64,000 nucleotides of DNA from Crambe crambe (taxonomy: Eukaryota; Porifera; Demospongiae; Poecilosclerida; Crambeidae): contig OZ004592.1 in the NCBI GenBank assembly GCA_963924555.1, positions 992,001 to 1,056,000 on the forward strand, read 5' to 3'. Numbering within the stretch: the first letter of the stretch is position 1; every line of letters begins with the position of its first letter. The position numbers and the translations under genes were made by a program. Shown here piece by piece: positions 42,101 through 50,651 of this stretch. The notes below the pieces were generated by a model. The model was not told the DNA's origin. It saw only the letters and a program-made list of their open reading frames with translations, and did not search any database.

Positions 42101-45100
42101 TCAGTTTTCAGCTTGTGATTCCCTGTGCAAATCATCTATTGCTTAAATAGTGTAGTACCAAGTAAGGATTGATCCTGCTCTCAAAAAGAAAGCAGTCATA
42201 GCCACCCGACCATCATTTTCATGTTATTATTTAATTCCCCCCCCCCCCCCAATTTTTAAGGATACCCTGCCCTTAGGTGATACACTATAATAAAGAGTCC
42301 CCTAGTAACTCTACTTCGGTGTCCCCAGACAATGTAATAACAAGTATTCCATATAAGGAAGGAAGTGAATGCCCACTCAAGCCACAAGCATTTGAAAAAT
42401 GGCAGGTCTTAGCCAGTCTCAGTCTAGTTCATTTGAGATTCACAAAGGGGATGAGAACCTTCTTGGGATCTGGTCCTATGGCAATATCTACAAGGCTACT
42501 TGTGACTATCTTCCCTGTGCTGCTAAAGTACTCCACCCCACCTTGTTCCAGACTAAAAACCCTCAGTCTCTGTATCAAGAAGTGGCCTCCCTACAAGACC
42601 TCAGACATCCTAACATTGTCCAGCACCTTGGCTGCTATCAAGATCCTGAGACTAAACTACCAGTACTTTTCACTGAGCTGATGGATGAGAGTTTGACCTC
42701 ATTTCTTAACCGATCCCATAGTCTCCTACCTTACCACACTCAGCTCGACCTCAGCCATGAAGTAGCCCTGGCCCTTGCTTACCTCCACGCCAGGAAGCTA
42801 ATCCATCGCAATCTCTCTGGCAGCAGTGTGATGCTGGTTAACAACAGAGCCAAGGTTACTGACTTTGCAGTATCAAAGTTAGAAGAAGTTAGCAAGAGCT
42901 CCAGGCAAAGGTTCCCTCTCACCAAAGAAGAATTCTACTTGCCTCCCGAAGCATTGAAAAAAGCTCCTATTTTCAGCATAAAGACGGACAGCTTTTCTTT
43001 CGGTGTACTGTTAGTTCAGATCATAACACGACAGTATCCCAACCCCAGTGACGATTTAGAGGTTGTTGAATATCCTCAAACTCCTCTGGGAATTGTTTAC
43101 AAGCCAGTCATGGAAATAGACAGGAGAAAAGGTCATATTTCGCTGATAGGTGAGCACTCTCTCAAACTAACCATTACTAAATGCCTCGCTTTCAAAGCCG
43201 AAGACAGACCATGTGCAGGAGAACTGTGTCAGAAAATATCTAAACTCAAAGAACAGGATGAATATCGAAGTAGCAGACATTCCAAAAATGTGGATGCTAG
43301 TAAGTTACCTGATAATCGTGATTATACTGCACAACCAGTACAACGTGAAATCAACCTGACATGGTTACCAGCTGAACAAACCAATTACACCAAATGTGCA
43401 ATATCTGTAGTCAAAGGTGACACCATATACTTCACAGATTATAGTGAGTACACATATGCATATCACTGTCAAGAGAGAAATTGGTCAAAGATTTGTCTCC
43501 AGGGCAGATCAGAATATGCAATAACAGTCATTGAAGGAAAATTAACTGCTATTGGAGGAAAGATTGGATGTTTTATCAAAAAATCTCTAATAAGCTTAAT
43601 CGATGTTAATGGTGCGCAAAAATGGGTGAAATATTACCCCCAAATGACATGCCCACGAAACTTTGCAACTGCTACAGTTTATAAAGAAACACTTGTGATT
43701 GTCGGTGGTAGTAGTAATACACCAACAGAAATACTGGATATAACACAAAACCAGAAAAAATGGGTGAAAGTGAAAGGTTTAACCTATTGTGGGTATCGAA
43801 CCTCATTGACAATAGTTGATGATACATTATACCTAACAGGACAAACAGATTCGTGTAATACACAAGTAAAAACTATAACAAGCTGTTCAATCAAAGATCT
43901 TTTAGCTTATCAAGATCAGAAATTGACATGGAAAAATCACGCTGAGCCACCATTCTTTGCCAGTGGTTATGTTGCAATTAATGGAAAACTACTTGCCTTT
44001 GGTGGGCAAGCTGGAAATGACCAATATTTGTGCTCTAAAAAGACGAGCGATGAGGTGTATGAGTATGACCCAGAGAGTGATTCCTGGCAAAGCATTGATC
44101 ACATGCCTAACGCAAGGTCTCATGCCTGCATCACTGTCCTTCCAAATAATAAATTACTTGTGGTAGGAGGCTACATATTATCAGAGACTCTGGAACCAAA
44201 ACCAACTGCAATTATCGACACTGCCACACTTATATATTGATAACACAAATTAACTTTCCCCAGTAAATGAACTACAATGTTTGATATTCCCTTCCCCCTA
44301 CTTCCCACATGATGGGTACTTAGCTTCACTTCATACCTATTTTTGCTTTGCATACTTTTTGTTGTGTACACAGCCTGGTATACAAGCAATGGATGGCATA
44401 TATCAAGGTGTATCCCCTTTATGGTACACTTGATCATGCAGCAGAAAGAGTTGGTCTTACTTGAGGACATCTAGAGGCTTGAAAGTGCCATTGAGCTCAG
44501 CCAGCTGTTGCAATTGGAGCTTCTTCAGGTCATTGTCATTGCCAGGGACATCAATACCACTTTGAATGATAGACCGTATCTGAGCAAGTAAAAAAAAAAA
44601 AAATTATCCACATCAAAGGAAGTGAGGGACCAAAAGCAACAAAATAATGCCTCGTTTCAGGTAAGCTATCTGTACCTTGTCCACAGCATCCTTGACTACC
44701 TCTGGGGTGGTCCCAGTAATGAGGGCATGAAGTGGCTCATCCTCCCCTGGCTGGGGAAGCCCTGCCCTCCCTAGCTTCCCCTCCTTGGTGGCCCCCTTAC
44801 CACGGATCATGATCTTGGTCTGTGTCTTTATGTACAGAGAGCAACTAAATGAGTGTAGACTGACAAAAACATTATTAATTAATATTACCTCTCTCTCAAG
44901 CTGCTTCAGTGTGTTGCCACTATAAGAAAAAAATTAATTAGCCACAATTATTTAAACTTACTGTAAGGAAGCCCCTATTAATTAATTAGCCATAATTATT
45001 TAAACTTACTGTGAGCTGTGAGAAAGCCCCTTTAATTAATTAGCCATTATTAAACTTACTGTGGGAAAGCCCCTATTAATACTTCCAATTTTATTATTTA

Positions 45101-46446
45101 GCCATAATTATTAAACTTACTATTAATGCTTTCAGTCTTATCATAAATGATTGCTTACCGTGGACCTATGAGCAGGCCTACAAAATTAGTCTCCGGATGG
45201 TGATCCTGAGGGATGAATACTTTGTCTTCGAACTTCCTATTGGGTGCCCTGTCATATCATCCAAATTACATTCATCATAACATCTAATAATGTCCACTTA
45301 CTTATAATCTATAGGAGGTTTGTACTCGGGGTTGAGGGTGCTTGCCTTCTGGATGAGGTCGTGTCGTTCGTCCTCCAGTCTCTTGCGTACTCGCACCTCA
45401 CGTGTGTTGAGTCGCTTCCCATCGTGACTATAAATGGGCTCAGGAGAAGGGGATCTGTTGGGTAATATTCAGTGTGGAAAGTCTTTAGCACTTTCAAAGG
45501 AACATGAAAGGAACACAGTCCCTCTCACCCATCCCCCCAAAGGGGCTGGTGGGGGAAGATGCTGAACCACAGCGAGTAAGAAGTTTTGGTAACAACTCAA
45601 ATCAAACCATGATTGAGATGAAGGAAACAAAAACTTGATACCTGATATGCCGGTTGGTATTGTACACACAAATATACTGCATTACCTGTCAGACGGGTTC
45701 ATAGGAATCCCCAAGTCCCCAGTCCTCAACATACGACTGTTCTCCTCAATCTTCAGATGTACTAAAGTATAAAGTTCATATATGATAGATAAAATGATAA
45801 ACTGATGGCAGACTCACATAAATACAACTCTTGTTCATCATCCTTCATGTCAGAAGGCAAGACAGTTGGGAGACCAGGGATTATTGTTTTTGTCTCTTCT
45901 TTTCCCCAACGACTTTTCCGTTTCTTTGCAGGTGGCTTTGCAGCTGGGTGTATCAACACAATGATAATCATTGCAGGGGCTGGTGACCTATGAGTGGGGT
46001 ACTTACAAGAAAAAAGAGCTGATGCCGCTCTTTTTGCAGCCTCTAAATGTTTTTGGAGCTCAGGATCTTTGCTGCCACCACTACATTGGTATCATAGACA
46101 CACACACACACACAGTAGAACTTTAATATTATTGGGAATTTAGGGGTTAATTAACACTCATCTATAAGAGTAAATTTTAAAAATTTGGAAACGTCATTTG
46201 GCATAAAACTTATTTGTTCCTTTCATTCTACATACATGCTTTATGAATATAGACAACCTTCTCCCAGTGTTCTCTTGTGCTAAGGATTCTGTCTATTCCA
46301 CCAAAACTAAATGACAACACTTCACTTGTATCTTATAAAGTTAGGGTGTATCAATACCTATTCGAGTTACTCTGGTTTGAGGAAAACTTGGCAGCAAGAA
46401 TTGGGTGGAGTTTTCCTAGAGGGGCTGTGTTGGCTCCTGTAGCCAT
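33120..46446 (-). CDS. SF1: Splicing factor 1 (branchpoint-binding protein), 15 coding exons
   Basis: SF1 binds the intron branchpoint with U2AF in early spliceosome assembly in the nucleus. Exons: 46446-46358, 46080-46007, 45943-45818, 45761-45686, 45454-45302, 45248-45159, 44919-44889, 44825-44676, 44579-44461, 34327-34199, 34136-34088, 33992-33909, 33849-33738, 33667-33584, 33520-33120; phases agree, giving 588 aa. It starts [10 protein letters not shown], like human SF1. Then come [11 protein letters not shown] (the U2AF-binding Arg/Trp region), [20 protein letters not shown], the KH domain ([35 protein letters not shown]), QUA2 ([15 protein letters not shown]), zinc knuckles [14 protein letters not shown] and [24 protein letters not shown], and a Pro-rich C-terminus with PPWQQQAPP. 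The intron between 44461 and 34327 is about 10.1 kb and contains four genes on the other strand. The acceptor for exon 8 reads ATAAAG. Confidence 0.95.
34607..36595 (+). CDS. Pseudokinase-Kelch protein, copy A (intronless, 662 aa)
   Basis: Single exon inside the big SF1 intron. The ATG at 34607 matches the start of the sister copies (GAAAATGGC). Residues about 15-285 form a tyrosine-kinase-like (TKL) domain: the VAIK lysine is present (CAAKVLHP, K44), as is the helix-C Glu (YQEVASL, E62), but the catalytic HRD is HCN (137-139), the loop Asn is Ser (NLSGSSVML) and DFG is DFA (156-158). This predicts an inactive or strongly impaired kinase. After a charged linker, residues about 340-662 carry Kelch-type blades ([47 protein letters not shown]), usually a protein-binding beta-propeller. 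No signal peptide or membrane span, so cytosolic. A scaffold role in signalling is inferred. It differs from copies B-D by many substitutions and is the oldest-looking branch. Confidence 0.85.
   Translation: MAVSSQDVQFNLIEIHKGDENLLGIWSYGNIYKATCDYLPCAAKVLHPILFQTSNPQVLYQEVASLQDLRHPNIVQHLGCYQDPKTNLPVLFTELVDESLTLFLSRSRIPLPYHTQLDLSHEVALALAYLHTRKLIHCNLSGSSVMLVNNRAKVTDFAVSKLEEASKSSRQRFPLTKEEFYLPPEALKKVPIFSIKTDSFSFGVLLVQVITRLYPTPGDEMEIVDDPQAPLGVLYKPVTELQRRKSHISLVGEHSLMPIITKCLAFKAEDRPCAGELCQKTSKLKGMDQYQKSKKKHLKARSDEDTDEVPDDFNVKGWNKHQKSIDQEQYPKQQEFNFTWQPADDQADDQVNYSNCTVSIIDSDTIYFSDYGEYIYAFHIQEKKWSKIHANGKCNYAIAIIEGMLTTIGGSRKGDGLHDNSLYSLLSNDTETQKWVQYYPPLKSSQQFPAAAVYKDKFVIVCSTTSNTSYTLHSLNFSGTSSVSQSHDSTELLYLTQGQKQWLTVEGLQFPYSKGSAIIIDDALYLLPKQNSLGLREEKSVLSCSVKDLLAYDGRELEWRHHAEPPMFASGYAAVSGRLLAFGGQEGNDQYLHSKKTTNNVYQYDPESDSWQVIGQMPNARSHACVTVLPNNKLLVVGGSIMSNTLEPVATTIIDSATYTLT
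36747..36771. repeat. Poly-C tract in the A-B spacer
   Basis: About 25 C. Equivalent poly-C runs occur after copy B (39860-39879) and after copy C (42237-42250), so the tract is part of the duplicated unit and has changed length in each. Confidence 0.9.
36808..36960 (+). repeat. Long near-perfect hairpin between copies A and B
   Basis: Arms of about 65 bases (36811-36878 and 36898-36958) around a loop of about 21 bases. Nearly perfect blocks include CAGATTGCAGTG, AAATCCAGAACAGCAAA and TTTACATAGCCTCCTTTCAA. It could be a small MITE or the precursor of a small RNA. It lies just upstream of copy B and is missing from the B-C and C-D spacers. Confidence 0.7.
37054..39706 (+). pseudogene. Pseudokinase-Kelch copy B, broken
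   Basis: The ATG at 37054 ([20 protein letters not shown]) opens a frame like copy C through the kinase-like domain (HRN and DFA in place of HRD and DFG) and the first Kelch blades. At 38382 a foreign segment of about 655 bases interrupts it and brings an immediate stop; homology to copy C resumes at about 39038. Further on, 14 bases present in copy C are missing near 39346, shifting the frame to a stop. The final part (39350-39706, [20 protein letters not shown] onward) is otherwise nearly identical to copy C. A truncated kinase-like product of about 440 aa could still be made from 37054-38382. The Kelch half and 3' flank are much closer to C than to A. Confidence 0.8.
38383..39037. mobile_element. 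Inserted segment of about 655 bp in copy B (unclassified)
   Basis: Its borders are defined by comparison with copy C, where GTAGAGTAT runs straight into TACCCACC. Each end carries an inverted CAGCGAGCGAGC (38406-38417 and complement at 39024-39035), as subterminal inverted repeats would. Inside, about 85 bases recur (38538-38620 and 38708-38800: GGCAGGCAGCTGCAT, CAAAGCACTT, TAGTGCCTACAA, CACTTAGATAAGCCT). There is no coding potential. No clear target-site duplication, so the transposon class is open. Confidence 0.6.
40029..42083 (+). CDS. Pseudokinase-Kelch protein, copy C (intronless, 684 aa)
   Basis: Single exon, ATG 40029 in AAAAATGGC. It has a TKL-type kinase domain (about residues 12-280) with the VAIK Lys kept, HRN for HRD, Ser for the loop Asn and DFA for DFG, as in B and D. 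The linker is charged, and the Kelch half contains [41 protein letters not shown] and LFVMGGS. Near the C-terminus [19 protein letters not shown] is followed by a second NTLEPVPT, a small internal duplication shared with B. Versus B it has about 11 extra residues ([11 protein letters not shown]). The kinase half is almost identical to copy D (I see two amino-acid differences in about 278), while the Kelch half is almost identical to copy B: a mosaic. Predicted cytosolic scaffold. Confidence 0.85.
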   Translation: MAGLSQSQSSSFEIHKGDENLLGIWSYGNIYKATCDYLPCAAKVLHPILFQTKNPQSLYQEVASLQDLRHPNIVQHLGCYQDPETKLPVLFIELMDESLTSFLNRSHSLLPYHTQLDLSHEVALALAYLHARKLIHRNLSGSSVMLVNNRAKVTDFAVSKLEEVSKSSRQRFPLTKEEFYLPPEALKKAPIFSIKTDSFSFGVLLVQIITRQYPNPSDDLEVVEYPQTPLGIVYKPVMEIDRRKGHISLIGEHSLKLTITKCLAFKAEDRPCAGELCQEISKLKGLNQYQKSKKSNLKISCKSSDENSNESPDAVNSKEWNKNQENISPEPYDNTVQQGFNFTWQPADDQANDQVNYSKCTMSIVDSDTIYLSDYSEYIYVLHTREKKWSKIQTDTRNYAIVIIKGMLTTIGGQKRFIDYVETKSLYSLLTNDAGTQKWVEYYPPMTYSREFPYAAVYKDELVIVCGNCPPSTSTRSYTHPSLTSPTFVEVLCLTETKKQWMTVKGLDYMYGKGSTAIINDNLYLLPRYSGKNCFGQQYYSGGQEEKSVLSCSIKDLLTYDGGELEWRHHAEPPMFASGYAVVSGRLLAFGGQEGNDQYLCSKVKTSNVYEYNPESDLWQVIGQMPNTRSHACITVLPNKLFVMGGSITSNTLEPVPTVPHARPIFRNTLEPVPTTIIDSATYS
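42399..44240 (+). CDS. Pseudokinase-Kelch protein, copy D (intronless, 613 aa)
   Basis: Single exon, ATG 42399, with the same 5' flank as copy C for about 300 bases. The kinase-like half (HRN, DFA) matches copy C almost exactly to about codon 278 (nt 43232). From there ([20 protein letters not shown]) the sequence abruptly diverges: the linker is shorter and the Kelch half ([55 protein letters not shown]) is only a distant relative of the others. The 3' flank is also unlike that of C. This looks like conversion or unequal exchange of the 5' half only. Last member of the array; SF1 exon 9 lies about 220 bases downstream on the other strand. Confidence 0.85.
   Translation: MAGLSQSQSSSFEIHKGDENLLGIWSYGNIYKATCDYLPCAAKVLHPTLFQTKNPQSLYQEVASLQDLRHPNIVQHLGCYQDPETKLPVLFTELMDESLTSFLNRSHSLLPYHTQLDLSHEVALALAYLHARKLIHRNLSGSSVMLVNNRAKVTDFAVSKLEEVSKSSRQRFPLTKEEFYLPPEALKKAPIFSIKTDSFSFGVLLVQIITRQYPNPSDDLEVVEYPQTPLGIVYKPVMEIDRRKGHISLIGEHSLKLTITKCLAFKAEDRPCAGELCQKISKLKEQDEYRSSRHSKNVDASKLPDNRDYTAQPVQREINLTWLPAEQTNYTKCAISVVKGDTIYFTDYSEYTYAYHCQERNWSKICLQGRSEYAITVIEGKLTAIGGKIGCFIKKSLISLIDVNGAQKWVKYYPQMTCPRNFATATVYKETLVIVGGSSNTPTEILDITQNQKKWVKVKGLTYCGYRTSLTIVDDTLYLTGQTDSCNTQVKTITSCSIKDLLAYQDQKLTWKNHAEPPFFASGYVAINGKLLAFGGQAGNDQYLCSKKTSDEVYEYDPESDSWQSIDHMPNARSHACITVLPNNKLLVVGGYILSETLEPKPTAIIDTATLIY
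44938..45125. repeat. Tandem repeat in an SF1 intron, about 4 copies
   Basis: Period about 45-65 bases, built from TTAATTAGCCATAATTATT, TAAACTTACTGTG and AAAGCCCCTATTAAT with indels between copies. It fills most of the 239-base intron between exons 6 and 7 (44920-45158). On the minus strand the TTTAAGTT/AATTAATT strings fall where the branchpoint and pyrimidine tract would be expected. Confidence 0.85.
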
Positions 46447-46759
46447 ATCTTCAAAAAATAAAAAAATCAGTAGCCATTTATTGTATGTTGGTGGGCATTA
46501 AAACGAATATTGTATTCGAATAATTTATTATCAACTTACTTAGTAAGCAAGGAAGGTACTAAGTTTTGAATCTTATTGTATGGCCGTAAAGGTCAAAATA
46601 GTAGATTCACACAGGTCATGGTGGAACACGCTGCTTCGATCGAAGAACCTCTTTTCAATTTTTCTTTGTTGTTAGTGTCATCGTTGAATAAGGTAGCTGA
46701 CCTTTGAACCGCAAATAATATTCACAAGACACACCCCCTCGACAACTGACAGTGCAAGA
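46447..46759. promoter_or_regulatory. Bidirectional promoter SF1 / PhyH copy 1, with a DR1 site
   Basis: 313 bases separate the SF1 start (46446, -) from the PhyH copy 1 start (46760, +). At 46698-46710, TGACCTTTGAACC is, on the reverse strand, GGTTCA-A-AGGTCA: two hexamer half-sites spaced by one base (DR1), the classical site for HNF4/RXR/PPAR-type nuclear receptors. A block of about 52 bases around it (46694-46746, through CACAAGACACACCCCCTC) recurs upstream of PhyH copy 3. Confidence 0.6.
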
Positions 46760-48438
46760 ATGGCTGCAGTGATTAGAGGTCTCATACGTCTTCAAACGCC
46801 TCTCTCCCTTAGAAGCGGAGTTTTGGGGGCTGCATGGAGCAGAGGGCAACAAACTGCAGGTATTCACCATAAATTTCTACGTTCTAGTGAAGTCAGAAAA
46901 ACACTGACCCTTTTCTAATCTCCACACAGCTTCTCAGCGCCCTGCACCTGAGATTTACACAGTCCCCCCTCCTCAGCCTAAGGAGAAAAAGTCAGGTCAG
47001 TTAGAGAAATGGCAGCTGGAGCAGTTCTTTGATAAAGGGTTCCTGATTGTCCCCAAGTTTTTCACCAATGAAGAGATGCAGCCAGTCATTGAGGTATGTA
47101 TTGTAGTAAGCAGCAGAGGTGTGGTGTTTTTAGTAAATATACTCAAATCAATAGGGTGTAAAGGAGTGCGTGGAGATATTAGCTGACAAGTTGTACAAGG
47201 GAGGAAAGATCAAGGACAAGTGTGAGAAGGCAGGTTTTTACCATCGCCTGATCCTCATTGAAGAGCAGTTTAAGGGAGCAGCTGTGTTGCTACACAAGAT
47301 GGGCTACTTGCCCCCTGCATTCCAGCAGTTATGGACCAACGAGAAGCTTCTCAACATTATCGAACAACTCATTGGACCAAATATTGCTGGTGAGTAAAGA
47401 TTTTAGTTGTTCAATCTTCATGAAGTGTCTTGTAGTATAGTTCATTGGATATTACTTAACTGCTTGAGTTGTATAAATGCCTTTGTTATCCATTTCCTCC
47501 TGTGATGATTATTTCACTCTGAAGGTCACCCAGTGTGGAACCTCAGGACTAAGACACCTCATAACGAACAAACCACAGTACCTTGGCACCAGGACAATGC
47601 CTATCTGGACCATTCAGCCCTCAACACTTTAATGCCTACAGCGTGGATCCCTCTCATCGATGCCAATGCTACAAATGGTTGTATGCAGGTGAAGTAACTT
47701 AGAGTCATTCCCTTGCATCTAGCCTATGAACTGAATGTTCACATTATTAGATGATCTCTGAAGGACACAAACCTGGTGTCACGGCAACCCACACTTGCTG
47801 TGCAGGTGGTACCTGGTATGTGGACTTGGATGAGAAAGAAATGGAGAAAACTCTTGGAGTAGACTTGGAGAGAGACGTGGTGACATGTGAGGTTCCCTTT
47901 GGAGGGATGGTGCTCCTCAACAATTGCATTCCTCACAGAAGTTTGGAAAACTACTCTGACAAAGTCCGATGGAGTCTTGATTTTCGCTGGCAGGACCCTA
48001 AGAAACCAACAGGTTTTTATGACTTGAAGGAGTGTGTTATCATGAGGAAGGCAGATGACCCAAACTATAAGGTGGATTGGAAAGGTACCCCCATGGGCTT
48101 CAGTAGAGTCAATTGTTTTGTTAGTCCCTTTGGAACAAGTAAAATGGTTGGGGCTACACTACAAACTTCTAGTACCACAAAGCTAATCCTGTTGAGATTG
48201 GGTAAATTTGACTCATAGTCATGTGACTGGAATGATGAATTTTTATACAGATTTTGCTATTGTTGACCGCATTAAATTGAGCAGTAAGGCTGTTACTGAT
48301 CTAAGTGAGGATGAGTTTGATACAAACGTCCATGGTCCGTGGATGAATCGCTGGCAGATAGTCCATCACAACAAGCACACACAAAACTTGAAAGAAGGTA
48401 GCTCATGGCATTCTCATACTCTGGGTGACAAAGCCTAA
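46760..48438 (+). CDS. PhyH-family Fe(II)/2-oxoglutarate dioxygenase, copy 1 (394 aa)
   Basis: Exons 46760-46859, 46930-47093, 47155-47389, 47525-47688, 47751-48084 and 48251-48438, phases 1,0,1,0,1, shared exactly by all three copies. PhyH enzymes hydroxylate substrates such as phytanoyl-CoA using Fe(II) and 2-oxoglutarate. The metal-binding HxD is in VPWHQDNAYLD, the distal His is in NNCIPHRSLENY and the likely 2-oxoglutarate Arg is in DKVRWSLDFRW. The N-terminus (MAAVIRGLIRLQTPLSLRSG) is basic, hydroxylated and free of acids, suggesting mitochondrial import. I see no convincing PTS2, and the C-terminus DKA is not a PTS1, so this is unlikely to be the peroxisomal PHYH orthologue; the substrate is unknown. 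Confidence 0.88.
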
Positions 48439-48510
48439 CCCAAGACTCATTTGTATGTTCAATTCTGTGTGTGATTGTGTGACCAATTATGTTGAGTTAA
48501 CCATCTTTTA

Positions 48511-48522
48511 TGCGCATGCGCA
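48511..48522. promoter_or_regulatory. NRF1-like palindrome upstream of PhyH copy 2
   Basis: TGCGCATGCGCA is a perfect match to the NRF1 consensus (YGCGCAYGCGCR) on both strands, 56 bases before the start codon of copy 2. The DR1 block of copies 1 and 3 is absent here. Confidence 0.55.
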
Positions 48523-48577
48523 TACTGGCTATGACTTTAGCCCCGCCCTGCTGGTTAGCTATTATTATATTGTGCGA

Positions 48578-50077
48578 ATGGCTACAGTGAGAAGTTTGAT
48601 ACGCCTTCAAGCTCCTCTCTCCCTCAGAAGTGGAATTGTAGGAGCTGCATGGAGCAGAGGGCAGCAAACTGAAGGTTTGATAAGCAAGATACAGTATAAG
48701 ATGAGAAGTCTCCACGCACACATACAATATACATACACACAGCTTCTCAGCGCCCTGCACCCGAGGTGTACACGATTCCTCCTCCTCAGCCTAAGGAGAA
48801 AAAGCCGGGCCAATTGGAAAAATGGCAGTTGGAGCAGTATTTTGACAAAGGATTCCTTGTTGTCCCTAAATTTTTCACCAACGAAGAGATGCAGCCGGTC
48901 ATCAAGGTAAGAACAATGCTGGGGTTTTTTTTTAATGAGAACTACCCTGTATCTTAGTTCTAAATGTCTCTGTCCCCTTCTTCTACCTTGTTAGGCTGTG
49001 AAGGAGAGTGTGGAGATATTAGCCAACAAGCTGTACAAGGGAGGAAAGATCAAGGACAAGTGTGAGAAGGCAGGTTTTTACCATCGCCTGATCCTCATTG
49101 AAGAGCAGTTCAAGGGATCAGCTGTGTTGCTACACAAGATTGGTCACTTGCCCACTGGATTCCAGCAGTTTTGGGCCAATGAGCGACTTCTCAACATTGT
49201 TGAACAACTTGTTGGACCAGATATTGCTGGTGAGTGTTATATAAAAGGTGGCTACATTTTACTTATTGTGCAGGTCACCCAGTATGGAACCTCAGGACTA
49301 AGACACCTCACAATGAACAAACCACAGTACCTTGGCACCAGGACAATGCTTACATGGATCCTTCAGCTCTCTACACCTTCATGCCTACTGCATGGATCCC
49401 ACTCATTGACGCCAATGTCACTAATGGCTGCATGCAGGTACCTCATGTGCTATATTCTATAGCTACTGCTTACTTGGTCACATTATTAGATGGTTTCTGA
49501 AGGACACAAACCTGGTGTCACAGCAACCCACACTTGCTGTGCAGGTGGTACCTGGTATGTGGACTTGGATGAGAAAGAAATGGAGAAAACTCTTGGAGTA
49601 GACTTGGAGAGAGATGTGGTGACATGTGAAGTTCCCTTTGGAGGGATGGTGCTCTTCAACAACTGCATTCCTCACAGAAGTTTGGAAAACTACTCTGACA
49701 AAGTCCGATGGAGTCTCGATCTTCGCTGGCAGGACTCCAAGAAGCCGACAGGATTTTACAACTTGAAGGAGAGTGTTATTATGAGGAAGGCAGATGACCC
49801 AAACTACAAAATAGATTGGAAAGGTAGCTTTATTAATAAAGTACCCAATGGTTATAGCTAACTTCTCCTTTCATTGCATTGTACAGATTTTTCCACTGCC
49901 AGTCGCACTGAGTTGCAAGCAAATGAAGCAGGTTTTGTTACAGCTGAGGATGAGTTTGATACAAACCTCCATGGGCCATGGATGAATCGCTGGGAGATCG
50001 TCCACCACAATAAACACACAGAGAAACTAAGAAAAGACAGCTCATGGGATTCTCCCACTCCTGGTTACAAGGCCTGA
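48578..50077 (+). CDS. PhyH-family Fe(II)/2-oxoglutarate dioxygenase, copy 2 (394 aa)
   Basis: Exons 48578-48674, 48743-48906, 48995-49229, 49274-49437, 49490-49823 and 49887-50077. The four middle exons have exactly the lengths of copy 1 (164, 235, 164, 334). The metal ligands are kept (VPWHQDNAYMD, CIPHRSLENY). It starts MATVRSLIRLQAPLSLRSG, again basic and mitochondrial-like. Only 139 bases separate it from the stop of copy 1. The last exon is the most divergent (TASRTELQANEAGFVTAEDE), while exon 5 is nearly identical among copies. The promoter differs from the other two copies. Confidence 0.88.
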
Positions 50078-50217
50078 GGCACCCCTACCCCACCCCGACT
50101 CAAATATTACATGTCTCACATCTTTTGCATGTAAATTTTTGGTGTTTTTTTTAAGTATGTAATTAATTTTTTTTGGTTTTTATCTCCATGCAATATAATC
50201 TCTGCAATACTTAAATG

Positions 50218-50651
50218 TTATTTTAGAAGTTTGTACTTTTTGAAGTACTGTTGTATGCCAACTTTTGGGTAGGGTTTGGTGGCCAGGCAGGTTGGATAGT
50301 TCTCAGGCTGTTCTATCCACATCTTGAAGCTTTTGTCTTCTTCCTCAAGCCTCTTGGAGAGTGAAACAAGTTCATCTTCTGTGTTCACCTGAAAAAAAAA
50401 AGACCTCATGGGATGACTAAGGATAAGTCATTATGTAGACCTTCTTTTCTCACCCTGAGAACTACTTTGTGCATGGTGTCAAGATCAGCTAGATAGTGCT
50501 GTGTGTGCGAGTCATCTCTAAACATATGAAGTACTGCTGACGAGGCGTGGCAGGCCTGAGCTATGACAGCACCCATGGGCCATTTGTCGATCAAGTCCCC
50601 TCGGATGGCAATATACTGGACCAAGTTCAGTCCAGCTTGTCGTCCTGCCAT
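50218..50651 (-). CDS. PTRHD1: PTRHD1-like peptidyl-tRNA hydrolase-domain protein (122 aa)
   Basis: Two exons, 50651-50454 and 50388-50218, phase 0, giving 122 aa (human PTRHD1 is about 140). Recognisable PTH2-fold features: LVQYIAIRGDL, WPMGAVIAQACHASSAVLHM, MHKVVLRV, then WIEQPENYPTCLATKPYPK and QYFKKYKLLK. PTH2-type enzymes release peptides from tRNA; PTRHD1's own activity is uncertain. Compact (65-base intron). It lies on the minus strand between PhyH copies 2 and 3 and shares its promoter region with copy 3, whose start lies 189 bases away. Confidence 0.92.
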
